Below, one piece after another: positions 1 through 8,697 of a stretch of DNA of 64,000 bases. The notes under the pieces are model-generated. The model was not told the DNA's origin, made no database searches, and worked only from the letters and a program-made list of their open reading frames with translations. The stretch covers positions 62,001-126,000 of the forward strand of contig CALSNK010000005.1 in the NCBI GenBank assembly GCA_943787675.1, written 5' to 3'. Within the stretch, counting starts at the first letter, position 1, and each line of letters opens with the position of its first letter. A program made the translations under genes and the position numbers. Origin of the DNA: an uncultured Pseudomonadales bacterium. GTDB lineage: Bacteria > Pseudomonadota > Gammaproteobacteria > Pseudomonadales > Porticoccaceae.

Positions 1-111
1 TTGATTGTGCTGGACAAATTACTTAAGTCTAGCGGCTGCCACGAACCCTATTTAATGGCCGGTAGTACCCCCTATGCCTTCGGTTCGGGCCTGTTGATGC
101 CTGCAGACTAA
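1..111 (+). CDS. 3' end of an unidentified protein (partial)
   Basis: An open frame enters from the left edge and ends at a TAA at 109-111, giving the last 36 residues of a protein (ending GSGLLMPAD). It lies 54 bases before selA on the same strand and could be in the same transcript. The fragment is too short and has no motif I recognise; I considered selenium-related partners such as selD or fdhE and found no match to their C-termini. Coding status rests on the open frame and tight spacing only. Confidence 0.5.
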   Translation: MIVLDKLLKSSGCHEPYLMAGSTPYAFGSGLLMPAD

Positions 112-165
112 ACGCCCCTAGCTAAAGCCCACTGTGAATATTCCAGGCGCTAAGATGAGTGACTT

Positions 166-1569
166 ATGAACCGAATTGCCACGGCAAATAATTTGAAGCG
201 ACGCCTGCCTTCGGTCAATAGCGTGCTGCAAGAAATGGCTGATGCGATCCATTTACGCGGTCACTCAGAAGTGAGCAAGGTCGTTGGCATATGCATAGAT
301 GGGCTGCGCCAGGACATTACTCAGGGTGCTAACCCCGAGATAAGTATCGATAGAATTAAAGCCGCTAGCATTGAACATCTTGAGAAAAAAAACCAGCCAT
401 CTCTCAAGCCTGTAATCAATCTCACCGGCACTGTCTTACACACCAACTTGGGGCGTGCAGTATTACCTCAGGAGGCACTGGATGCCGTGGTCAGAGTGGC
501 CGGAGCCCCGAGCAACCTAGAGTTTGACCTTGCACAGGGCGGTCGTGGCGAGCGCGATAGCCACATAGAAGGGTTGATATGTGAACTGACAGGAGCTGAG
601 GCAGCCACGGTGGTTAACAACAATGCCGCTGCGGTATTACTGACCTTAAATACACTTGCCAGCCAGCGCGAGGTGCCAGTTTCTCGAGGGGAACTGGTTG
701 AGATTGGCGGCTCGTTTCGCATACCTGAAGTGATGCTGGGCTCCGGTTGTCAGCTTGTGGAAATCGGTGCCACCAACCGTACCCACCTGAAAGATTATGC
801 CGGGGCGATCGGTGACAACACCGCCTTACTATTAAAAGTACACACCAGTAACTACCGCATAGAAGGCTTTACAGAATCCGTGTCAGAGTCTGATCTGGCG
901 GAATTAGCTCAACTGCATCAGCTGCCACTGGTCGCGGATTTAGGCAGTGGCAGCCTGATTGATTTTGCCGCCTTGGGGCTGCCCCATGAGGCTACGGCGG
1001 CGGAGTCGATTGCCAATGGCGTCGATATCATTACCTTTAGTGGCGATAAACTATTGGGTGGCCCCCAGTGTGGGATTATTGCTGGCCGCAAAGAGCTGGT
1101 GGATCAGATACGTAAGAACCCCCTAAAGCGCGCCTTGAGACTGGACAAAATGACGCTGGCAGCACTGGCTGAAGTGTTAAAACTGTATCGCGATCCGGTT
1201 AGTTTAATAAACAAACTCCCCACTCTGCACTACCTTACGCGGCCCCTAGCGGATATGCAGCAGCAGGCCCAGCGCCTAGTGCCAGAAGTCCAGGCGGCGC
1301 TTTCCAATACCTTTCATGTGGCCAGTAAAACCGGCTACAGTCAGATTGGCAGTGGCGCTTTGCCGATTGAAACCCTCGAAAGCATTGTGCTGTCTATAGC
1401 GCCCACAGCGCCCAACGACAGTGATATACGCGAATTGTCCGAAGCCTTGCGGGCATTGCCCTGTCCCATTATCGGACGTATCCATAAGGGTGAATTGCTC
1501 CTCGATTTACGCTGTCTAGACGATGAAGACAATTTTCTGCAACAGCTTCAATTGTTAGCCGGCGCCTAG
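166..1569 (+). CDS. selA: L-seryl-tRNA(Sec) selenium transferase
   Basis: SelA is the PLP enzyme that converts seryl-tRNA(Sec) to selenocysteinyl-tRNA(Sec) using selenophosphate. The product is 467 aa, close to the usual ~463. The N-terminal tRNA-binding region (RRLPSVNSVL) and the family signature around INLTGTVLHTNLGRA (residues 84-98) are clear. Lys295 in FSGDKLLGGPQ is the expected PLP lysine, at the same number as in the E. coli enzyme. The gene is intact. selB starts one base after its stop codon, which indicates translational coupling, and the tRNA(Sec) gene lies about 2 kb downstream, so the three form a Sec-incorporation module. Confidence 0.96.
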   Translation: MNRIATANNLKRRLPSVNSVLQEMADAIHLRGHSEVSKVVGICIDGLRQDITQGANPEISIDRIKAASIEHLEKKNQPSLKPVINLTGTVLHTNLGRAVLPQEALDAVVRVAGAPSNLEFDLAQGGRGERDSHIEGLICELTGAEAATVVNNNAAAVLLTLNTLASQREVPVSRGELVEIGGSFRIPEVMLGSGCQLVEIGATNRTHLKDYAGAIGDNTALLLKVHTSNYRIEGFTESVSESDLAELAQLHQLPLVADLGSGSLIDFAALGLPHEATAAESIANGVDIITFSGDKLLGGPQCGIIAGRKELVDQIRKNPLKRALRLDKMTLAALAEVLKLYRDPVSLINKLPTLHYLTRPLADMQQQAQRLVPEVQAALSNTFHVASKTGYSQIGSGALPIETLESIVLSIAPTAPNDSDIRELSEALRALPCPIIGRIHKGELLLDLRCLDDEDNFLQQLQLLAGA

Positions 1570-1570
1570 C

Positions 1571-3521
1571 GTGATCGTTGCTACAGCCGGTCATGTGGAT
1601 CATGGCAAGACATCACTGGTTAAACAGTTAACCGGAGTGGATACGGATCGGCTAGAAGAGGAAAAGCGCAGAGAATTATCGATCAATCTAGGCTTTGCCT
1701 ATCGCAAAGTTGATGACCACATCAGCATTGGATTTATTGATATGCCCGGCCATAAAGGTTTTATCAACACCATGATCTCTGGGGTTAGTGGTATTGATAT
1801 AGGCATGTTGGTTATCGCCGCCGACGATGGGCTTATGCCTCAGACCCTAGAGCATTTGCAGGTCATGGCTATGCTCGGGGTTAAGCAGATAGTGGTGGTC
1901 ATTACTAAAATAGACGCTGTCGATCGAGGCGCCATTGATACCCTGCGGTTCAGTGCAATTAAGCTATTGCCCCAGAGCCCAATATTTGAAGTGTCGAATA
2001 AGGCTGAGGGGCGCGCCAGTGGGATCAAGGCGCTGCAAGAGTATCTAGATGATCAGGCCAGGGTACTAGAGCCGAGAAACTCACAGGGCTTGTTCAGGAT
2101 GTCCATCGATCGCGCCTTCACCCTTAAGGGAGTAGGTTTGCTCGTGGTAACCGGCACGGTTGCTGCCGGAACCGGTGCAAATGTGGCGATAGCTCTGCGC
2201 CTGCTCTCGGCGGCCTCTCGGCGACTCGTTCATCAACTGTTCGAGTGCGCAGTCTCAATGCCGATAATCAATCGGCCGAATGAGGGCGTGGCGGGCCAGC
2301 GCTGCGCTCTTAACCTTGTCGGTGACTTTGATAAACACTCGGTCGGGCGCGGTGATTATTTATCGGCCACCCAGTTGTATTGAGCCCAGTGATCGATTTG
2401 ATGCGCGCCTACGAGATAGCGGCCGATATTCGCTTCCCCATCAAGCATATGATGGCCGGTTAAAATCTATCTCGGCGCACGGCGGGTAGCGGGCAAAATA
2501 GTTATTCCCAAAACAGAATCGAGACGGGGGATACAGTGGCGGGCGAAAACTGGTCGCCGCCGATAACGTTACTGGTGCAAATAGTCTTGCAGAGCAGGCG
2601 CTGCTGGTTTGCCACGGTGATCGGTTTTTAATTCGCGATGACAGCGAGAGCATTAACCTGGGCGGCGGCACAGTGTTGTTAGCGCAAGCGCCACCATGGC
2701 ACCGAAGTCAATTGAGGCGCCTGGAAGACCTGACTGCGATGGAGCAGGATGACCCATTAGCGGTACTGGTCAATAGTGTTTTAGAGACACAGCAACCTAT
2801 AAATTTTTCTGGGTTTATGGGCAACTGGAATATGACAGCAAAGCAGAGTGAAACTTGTCTGCTAGACCCGCAGCTGCAACAGTGCTCAGAAATGATTGAG
2901 CTCGATGGGCGCAAGTATCTAGTTGCAAAGAAAATTTTTGGGCAAACAATGCGAGAGATTTGTCAGCATTTGGAAGCCTTGCATCATGATCGCCCTATGG
3001 AAGCTGGGGCACTAGTGATTGATGTAGCTACTCAATTCAAGACTGATGGCGCTCTACTTTTTAAACTTGCGCTTGCTGACTTATTAAAAGACGCTCGAGT
3101 GTCTTTGAACAATGGGCTTTTAAGTTTGGCTGGCCACCGGCCAACCCTGTCTTCCCAGGTTCAACAGCGTTGGTTTTTATTCAGTAATATATTGCGTAAA
3201 GGGGGATTTCAGGTTCCGCTGCTATCAGAGATCGAAAAAGAGATGGGCTTAACTAGCAAGCAGTTATCAACATTGATAATACCGGCATTAAAAAGTGGCG
3301 ATCTTATTCAGTTGAGTCAAAAACGGTATATGCTGTGTAAAACAAGAGACGCCATTAAAACAGCCATAATTGAACTGGCGACCGACGGAAAATGTTTTAC
3401 GGTTATTGATGCAAAGGCTCAGTTGGGGCTTGGCAGGGGCCTGACAATAGAGCTTCTAGAATACCTTGATTCAATTCAGTTTACCCGCAGGCAGGGTGAC
3501 GGAAGAGAGCTGTTTTTTTGA
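1571..3521 (+). pseudogene. selB: Selenocysteine-specific elongation factor SelB, frameshifted
   Basis: SelB delivers Sec-tRNA to the ribosome at UGA/SECIS sites. A GTG start follows selA directly. Residues 1-270 hold the GTPase domain with GHVDHGKT (G1), DMPGH (G3) and TKID (G4), and the start of domain II, before a TGA at 2381-2383. The expected domain III sequence continues in pieces: RFPIKHMM, then KIYLGARRVAGKIVIPK, then LAEQALLVCHGDRFLI, each in a different frame between about 2380 and 2640. The C-terminal winged-helix region that binds SECIS RNA (2673-3521) is open again. The total span of about 650 codons fits a full SelB of ~610-640 aa. At least three single-base shifts are needed, so this is either a decayed gene or an error-rich stretch. 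I do not read the internal TGA as Sec, because another stop follows in frame two codons later. Confidence 0.85.
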
Positions 3522-3575
3522 AGGACTGTTTTCTTGAAAGACTGTCGCGGTTGCTAAGTATGTTTTTCTGACAAT

Positions 3576-3669
3576 GGAAGGGCGACGTCCCCGGTGGGGC
3601 GCCTGGTTTTCAAAACCAATGAGACGCTGATAAAGTGTTTGGTGGGTTCGACTCCTACCCCTTCCGCCA
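3576..3669 (+). tRNA. selC: tRNA-Sec (anticodon UCA)
   Basis: The sequence starts GGAAGGG and ends CCCTTCC-G-CCA. It has a D arm (CCCC-GGT-GGGG), an anticodon loop TTTCAAA with anticodon TCA closed by TGGT/ACCA, a long variable arm (AGACGC pairing with GTGTTT) and a T loop TTCGACT closed by GTGGG/CCTAC. The CCA is encoded. The length is 94 nt against 95 in E. coli. The 3' side from T loop to discriminator has 12 bases, not 13, so the acceptor is 7 bp rather than the usual 8; C at position 8 lacks its G partner. This could be a one-base deletion, a sequencing error or a 7/5 variant. Confidence 0.92.
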
Positions 3670-3715
3670 TCTTCTTTTTTTGATTGCGCCGACAATCTAT
3701 AACCCGAGGTTTTTT

Positions 3716-4866
3716 GTGTCTACAGATAAACTGGTTCAGTCGCATCCTCTCAGTGAGGCTATCTATGAAGGGGTTTTGGAAACACCTCCATGGCATAGCC
3801 TGCTGAAATTACTTGAGCCGTATGTCGCAACCAAAAGCGCATCGCTGGTAATTCGCCGCCCCACAGAAGAGGGTCCCGGATCAACAATAACGCTGTTTGA
3901 CAACCAAGACGCGCTGCTGGATTTTCAAACCAATAGTTACAAAGATTCGCCTTTTGCTGAGTTGCCAGAAGACCGAGTATTTTGCTTAAACGATCGAGTC
4001 ACTCAGCGTGAACTGGAAGATTTGGACCATTATAAGTATTTTCTAAAAGTCTATGATGTCACCGATATCATGGGCTTTGATATTTGCGACAACAGACAAT
4101 GACAACCACAGCAGGCTCAGGTTGCGGGTTGTTCGCATCGGCGATGAGCCCAAATTTTCCGATGACGACAGAGCGACGATTGGCCACTATTATTCCGTTG
4201 ATGAAAAAGTCGTTGACCATCTACTCTCGAATGGAGATCGGCGGCATTAGCCAAGAGATCTATCAACAACTGCTGTCGTCAATGGGGATTGCTTCTTTTA
4301 TTCTCGGGGCAAACTATGAGGTGATGGCGAAGAATTATTTAGCCGAGCATGGTGCTGAGTAATAAAGATGGTCTATCGATCAGTTGGCAAAAAACTATGC
4401 TGCGTGGATAAGGCGGATGACCAGCTCACCCTGACGACTATGTGCGAGCACAATTCGTCAGAATATTGCCCAGGGCAATCGCCGCAACAGCTGACCTGAT
4501 AACTTCACCATTAATCGTCCGCAAGCTGGCTCAACTTGGGGGGTCTTGATTTGCCCAGTAGACAGTGGTGATTTTATGGGCGCCGAAAATAACCCGGAAC
4601 TGTTACTGCTGTTGCGCGACTCCAATCGCCGTCAATTGCCGACCCCCAGTTTATTAATCGATATATTTGGGGTGACCCTAGCTGAGGCGAGACTAACGCT
4701 AAAATTACTTGAGGGTTTAAGCTTGACCGCTGCAGCTGAAGCTCTTGGCGTGTCTCGCAATACGGCGCGTACACAATTAAGTTCGGTATTTTCTAAGACC
4801 GACCTCAACAGCCAGACACAGTTGGTGAAGTTAGTCTCAGATGTCTTGAGTGATCACTGGCTGTAA
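3716..4866 (+). pseudogene. LuxR-type transcriptional regulator, frameshifted
   Basis: The likely start is the GTG at 3716, with GAGG upstream; a longer frame from 3635 would run through the tRNA and is rejected. The reading frame breaks near 4080, again near 4200-4250, and more than once between 4360 and 4550. Joined in order, the pieces give a protein of about 380 aa resembling the intact regulator at 15999-17141. The N-terminal sensor region is followed by a C-terminal LuxR helix-turn-helix (LTAAAEALGVSRNTARTQLSSVFSKT, positions 4720-4800). One shift is an extra A in the A6 run near 4390. It sits between the Sec genes and the steroid locus; the paralogue suggests a role in steroid regulation. 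Ligand unknown. Confidence 0.75.
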
Positions 4867-4893
4867 CGCGCTGTCAAAGACACAGCCAGCGTA

Positions 4894-5661
4894 TTAATTC
4901 ATATACGCCTGGCCGCCATCAAGGGCGATGCTTTGGCCACTGATATAAGAGCTCTCTGGGCAGCAGAGTAGGGCGACAAAATCACCAATGTCTTTTTCAC
5001 AGTCGCCAATGCGGCCCAGGGGAATGCTTTTTACAAACTGCTCGGCCTCCGCCGGTTGATACTTGATCCATTTTTCCAGGGCCGGAGATTTTGCATGGGG
5101 CAGAATATTGTTGGCCCGTATATTGTCTGGCCCCCATTCCGAGGCTGCCGCCCGAGTGAGTGCCCGAATCGCATCCTTTTCCGCAGCATAGACACCGTAG
5201 TTGCTCATATCCCAGCGTTTGGCTGCACTGCTAGCCATATTGATAATACTGCCGCCGCGAACTTTGAGGTGGGGGTGACAGAGTTGCATTAGTTTTAAGG
5301 TTGCCATGGGGCCGGTTTGAAAGGCCATTTGTACTTTTTCTAGATCTTGCTTGAGCAGCGGCCCAATAGAAGTGGCCACCGCATTGTTGACTAAAATATC
5401 GATGCGCCCAAAGCGCGCGATGGTTTGTTCAACAACCGACTCGAGGCTATTGAGCAGGCTCACATCGCACTGCAGCGCCAGGGACTCCATCCCGGTTTCG
5501 GCGGCAATGGCGTCGCAGGTTGTCTGACATTTTTCCAGAGTACGACCAACGGCAACCACGCGCACACCTTTTTTAGCCAGAGCTAGGGCGATGCCCTGGC
5601 CTATCCCCTGTCCGGCGCCGGTAATAATGGCAACATAGTCTTTTAGAACTGCTTGAGTCAT
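4894..5661 (-). CDS. SDR-family oxidoreductase
   Basis: A 255-aa classical short-chain dehydrogenase/reductase. It has the nucleotide-binding TGAGQGIG near residue 15, the NNA motif (LVNNAV), a catalytic serine region (NMASSAA) and the active-site Tyr-x-x-x-Lys as YAAEK, followed by the C-terminal ISGQSIALDGG. It is the last gene of a minus-strand operon that starts with an acyl-CoA ligase and includes a TetR regulator and two acyl-CoA dehydrogenases, so it probably oxidises a hydroxyacyl-CoA or a ring hydroxyl of a steroid. The substrate cannot be read from the sequence. Confidence 0.85.
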   Translation of the reverse strand: MTQAVLKDYVAIITGAGQGIGQGIALALAKKGVRVVAVGRTLEKCQTTCDAIAAETGMESLALQCDVSLLNSLESVVEQTIARFGRIDILVNNAVATSIGPLLKQDLEKVQMAFQTGPMATLKLMQLCHPHLKVRGGSIINMASSAAKRWDMSNYGVYAAEKDAIRALTRAAASEWGPDNIRANNILPHAKSPALEKWIKYQPAEAEQFVKSIPLGRIGDCEKDIGDFVALLCCPESSYISGQSIALDGGQAYMN

Positions 5662-5697
5662 GGGTTTACCTTCGTCTAAATGGTTAGTGACAGGTTG

Positions 5698-6816
5698 TTA
5701 GTAGCCACAAAGCTTGGCGAAACGCTCGCGGTGAAAACTGCTGTCACCGAGCATTTGATTGCACACCCGCGACCGCTTGAGAAACAGACCTATATCTACT
5801 TCATCGGTAATGCCCATACCGCCGTGCATTTGCACCGCTTCATTACTCATTTTTTGGTAGCAGTCGATGGCTAGCACCTTTGCGTGACTAGCGAGTTTGG
5901 CAACATCCTGCTGGCCCTGATCTATGGCCGACAACCCTTTATAGACAACACTCTGAGCCAGCTCTAATTGGCAAAATAGTTGTGCACAGCGATGCTGCAG
6001 TGCTTGAAAGCTGCCAATCTTGACATCAAATTGCTCGCGATCGTTTAGGTAGGCAAGGGTTCTTTCCAATAGCTCTCTGGCACCGCCAAGCATTTCTGCG
6101 GCAAGAGCCAGTGTGGCGCGATCGAGAATCGGCGCGACAGTGTCCCAGGCCCGGTCTGGCACGCCGATAATTTGTTGGTTATCTACGGCTACCTGATCAA
6201 ACTTAATCTGAGCAAAGCTGTGGCCGTCGACACTGTGAATCCTGTTAACAGTGACGCCGGCAGCATCCCGTGGAACGAGAATTAATGAGAGTCCATCGGT
6301 GCCTTTGGAATCTGCTGCAGTGCGGGCAAGCACCAGAAAATCTGTGGCACCAGGACCGTTGATAACAAAGGTTTTTTCACCCTGTAATAGGCCATTTTCC
6401 AATGCTGCTGCAGTTGCTCCGGGGTTGTAGCGCAGACCCTCGTCGCAGGCAAAGGCGAGGTTGCGGGTTCCGGCGACTACATCGGGCAGTAAATCGGTGC
6501 TGTGGTGATCGTCGGCCGCTTCAATCAGTGCCGCGCCAATAACAATACTCGAGAGCATTGGCGTAGCCGTCAGATGCCGACCTATTTCTTCCATAACTGC
6601 GCCTAATCCCATCCAGCCGAAGCCCAAACCACCGTTATCTTCGTTGAGCACAATGGAGGATACGCCGAGCTCAATCAGCTCATTCCAGAGATCGCTGTCA
6701 AAGCCCTGAGGGTTGCGGTTGTCGCGCAATTCACGCAGGGCGGCGACGGGGGCGCGCTGATTTAAAAAATCGCGAATGGTGCTATGCAGTAAGCGCTGTT
6801 CTTCATTTAAAACCAT
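5698..6816 (-). CDS. Acyl-CoA dehydrogenase, beta-type subunit of a pair
   Basis: A 372-aa acyl-CoA dehydrogenase family protein. I place the start at the ATG at 6816, which has AAGGAG seven bases upstream, rather than at the longer frame starting at 6867. The C-terminal part has MHGGMGITDE and LKRSR typical of the family, but the (Y/W)SEPxAGSDxA loop of the partner gene is missing. Steroid acyl-CoA dehydrogenases of Mycobacterium (FadE26-27, FadE28-29 and others) are alpha2-beta2 heteromers encoded by adjacent genes. The gene directly upstream (6836-8026) is the probable partner, so the two likely dehydrogenate a steroid side-chain CoA ester. This assignment is inference from context. Confidence 0.88.
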   Translation of the reverse strand: MVLNEEQRLLHSTIRDFLNQRAPVAALRELRDNRNPQGFDSDLWNELIELGVSSIVLNEDNGGLGFGWMGLGAVMEEIGRHLTATPMLSSIVIGAALIEAADDHHSTDLLPDVVAGTRNLAFACDEGLRYNPGATAAALENGLLQGEKTFVINGPGATDFLVLARTAADSKGTDGLSLILVPRDAAGVTVNRIHSVDGHSFAQIKFDQVAVDNQQIIGVPDRAWDTVAPILDRATLALAAEMLGGARELLERTLAYLNDREQFDVKIGSFQALQHRCAQLFCQLELAQSVVYKGLSAIDQGQQDVAKLASHAKVLAIDCYQKMSNEAVQMHGGMGITDEVDIGLFLKRSRVCNQMLGDSSFHRERFAKLCGY

Positions 6817-6835
6817 GGTTGTGCTCCTTCTTCGC

Positions 6836-8026
6836 TCAGGCGGGTAAGCCGAGCGCGCGCTTGGCAATAATATTTAATTGAATTTCGGAGGTGCCACCGG
6901 CGATGGTATGAGCTTTGTTGTAGGCCCAATTTTGCACAATATTGTGTTCTCGGGGAGTATGGCTCTGCTCCTGCCAGCTAAGGCCATGATTGCCGAGAAT
7001 CTCCAGTAGCAGCTCGTCTTTTTGCTGTATCGCATTGGTGCCTAAATACTTTATGGTCAGAGGTAAGCCGGAGTCGACCTGCTTACTGCGGTACTGAAAA
7101 AACAGGCGTTCGTTGAGATACTCCAGCGCTTCGGCAGTCATCAGTTGATCGGTGATACGGGAGCGAATATTGCTGTCATTGAGCTTGCCAGATTCATCCA
7201 TGCCAATATATTCCGCAGCTAGCTCCACCAGACTTTCATCTTCGCGCTGAACAATTGACTCCATGGTGGCCATCAATTTGCGCTCGTGCTTGAGCAATTC
7301 TTTGGCCACTGTCCAACCGTTATCGAGACCCCCGACAATATTTTCTCTGGGGACTTTTACATCGTCAAAAAAGGTTTGGCAAAACTCAGATTCACCGCTG
7401 ATCAGTTCTATAGGTGTCGTTGACACACCGGCAGAGCGCATATCGATCAATATGAAGCTAATGCCTTGGTGCTTAGTGCCGCTGGCGTCAGTGCGCACCA
7501 GGGCGAAAATCCAGTCCGCTTTGTCCGCCTGAGTGGTCCAAATTTTTGTGCCATTGACCAGAAAATGGTCGCCCATATCCACGGCCCGAGTTTTTAAACT
7601 GGCTAGGTCTGAGCCTGCGGCAGGTTCTGAATAGCCCTGCGCCCAGCGGATATCACCGCGGACAATTTTGCTAAGGTGCTCTTGTTTTTGCGCCTCGTTG
7701 CCGTGTACCAAGAGCGCGGGGCCAAGCATCCAAAGCCCGAGATCATAGAGCGCAGGGCGGCAATTCAAGCGCGCCATTTCTTTCTCTAAGACTTTTTCCT
7801 CCTCACTACTTAAGCCGCCACCGCCATATTCTGTTGGCCATGTGGGTGCGGTCCAGCCTTTGTCGCGCATGCGTTCAAACCACAGCTTTGCGTCTGGGGT
7901 GGCAAACACGCGGTCGCGGCCAGCCCATATCTGTTCGTCTTTAACCACCGGACGGCGCTGTGATGCTGGGCAGTTTTCCTCCAACCAAGCACGGGCCTGC
8001 TGTCGGAACTCATCAATAGGGGACAT
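6836..8026 (-). CDS. Acyl-CoA dehydrogenase, alpha-type subunit of a pair
   Basis: A 396-aa flavoprotein of the acyl-CoA dehydrogenase family. It carries the substrate/FAD loop QGYSEPAAGSDLA, the KIWTTQA segment and the C-terminal IAGGTSEIQLNIIAKRALG. The glutamate found in medium-chain enzymes just before GT is replaced by Gly, as in many steroid FadE proteins. It lies between the TetR gene (9-base gap) and the beta-type partner (about 20-base gap). A role in alpha,beta-dehydrogenation of a steroid side-chain CoA thioester is inferred from the ligase at the head of the operon. Confidence 0.9.
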   Translation of the reverse strand: MSPIDEFRQQARAWLEENCPASQRRPVVKDEQIWAGRDRVFATPDAKLWFERMRDKGWTAPTWPTEYGGGGLSSEEEKVLEKEMARLNCRPALYDLGLWMLGPALLVHGNEAQKQEHLSKIVRGDIRWAQGYSEPAAGSDLASLKTRAVDMGDHFLVNGTKIWTTQADKADWIFALVRTDASGTKHQGISFILIDMRSAGVSTTPIELISGESEFCQTFFDDVKVPRENIVGGLDNGWTVAKELLKHERKLMATMESIVQREDESLVELAAEYIGMDESGKLNDSNIRSRITDQLMTAEALEYLNERLFFQYRSKQVDSGLPLTIKYLGTNAIQQKDELLLEILGNHGLSWQEQSHTPREHNIVQNWAYNKAHTIAGGTSEIQLNIIAKRALGLPA

Positions 8027-8034
8027 AGTAACTC

Positions 8035-8697
8035 CTAGTTAGGTATTTCAATTCGGTTGCTTTGGTCGACCAGTTGCGCCCTGAGCAAGCCTTTGAGACT
8101 GGCCAAATGCTCCTGTTCAAAGGGCATTTTCGGTTCCAGTGTGCAGTCGACGGCAAAGCCGGCTAAAAATCGGTGAGCAAAGCGGATGGCCTGGCTAATG
8201 GTTTGCTGGCTCTGTTCATTTTTATGGAAAAAGTCCTGCAGCCATTCAAGACTTAGCGCGCTGGCTTCTGCGGGCCTAAAACTGTGTAAGTCGAGGACCA
8301 TATCGGTGTCTCTGTGAGCCATTAATATCTCTTGAAAAGAAAAATACAGGTCACTTCTGTAGTGGGCCCAAATAGTGTCTATATAACAGTCAATGCGTGT
8401 CGCCAGATCACCTTGATGCAGAGCCGGACTATTAATCCGCTCGAGATAGACCCTGTAGGCACGTTCTAAAATAGCCTGGAGTATGTCGTTTTTACTGCCG
8501 AAATGATGCTGCACAGCACCCCAGGTAATCCCTGCTCGGGCGGTAATGGCACTGGCAGACGCGGCCCTGAGCCCCGACTCTCTAATAATGCTGACAACCG
8601 CATGGATAATTTTATCTCGGGTCGCTCTGGCCTTTTGTGCCTGCAGGGAATTGCCGCGTCTATCCATCGGGATAGACATTGCTTCAGCTATCTGCAT
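8035..8697 (-). CDS. TetR-family transcriptional regulator
   Basis: A 220-aa regulator with an N-terminal TetR DNA-binding domain: RDKIIHAVVSIIRESG followed by the helix-turn-helix AITARAGITWGAVQHHFGSK at about residues 47-66. The C-terminal ligand domain is not diagnostic. Its start overlaps the end of the acyl-CoA ligase gene by 14 bases, so it is embedded in the operon it probably controls. CoA-thioester ligands are usual for TetR regulators in such settings (KstR2 is the known case), but the ligand here is unknown. A candidate operator is the inverted repeat at 10481-10500 in front of the operon. Confidence 0.9.
   Translation of the reverse strand: MQIAEAMSIPMDRRGNSLQAQKARATRDKIIHAVVSIIRESGLRAASASAITARAGITWGAVQHHFGSKNDILQAILERAYRVYLERINSPALHQGDLATRIDCYIDTIWAHYRSDLYFSFQEILMAHRDTDMVLDLHSFRPAEASALSLEWLQDFFHKNEQSQQTISQAIRFAHRFLAGFAVDCTLEPKMPFEQEHLASLKGLLRAQLVDQSNRIEIPN

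Noticed and set aside
2381..2383. In-frame TGA in selB as a possible selenocysteine codon
   Set aside because: A second stop follows two codons later in the same frame, and the SelB sequence continues in other frames, so this is a frameshift, not Sec insertion.
3635..4102. ORF starting at 3635 through the tRNA
   Set aside because: It would overlap the tRNA-Sec gene; the GTG at 3716 with GAGG upstream is a better start for the regulator.
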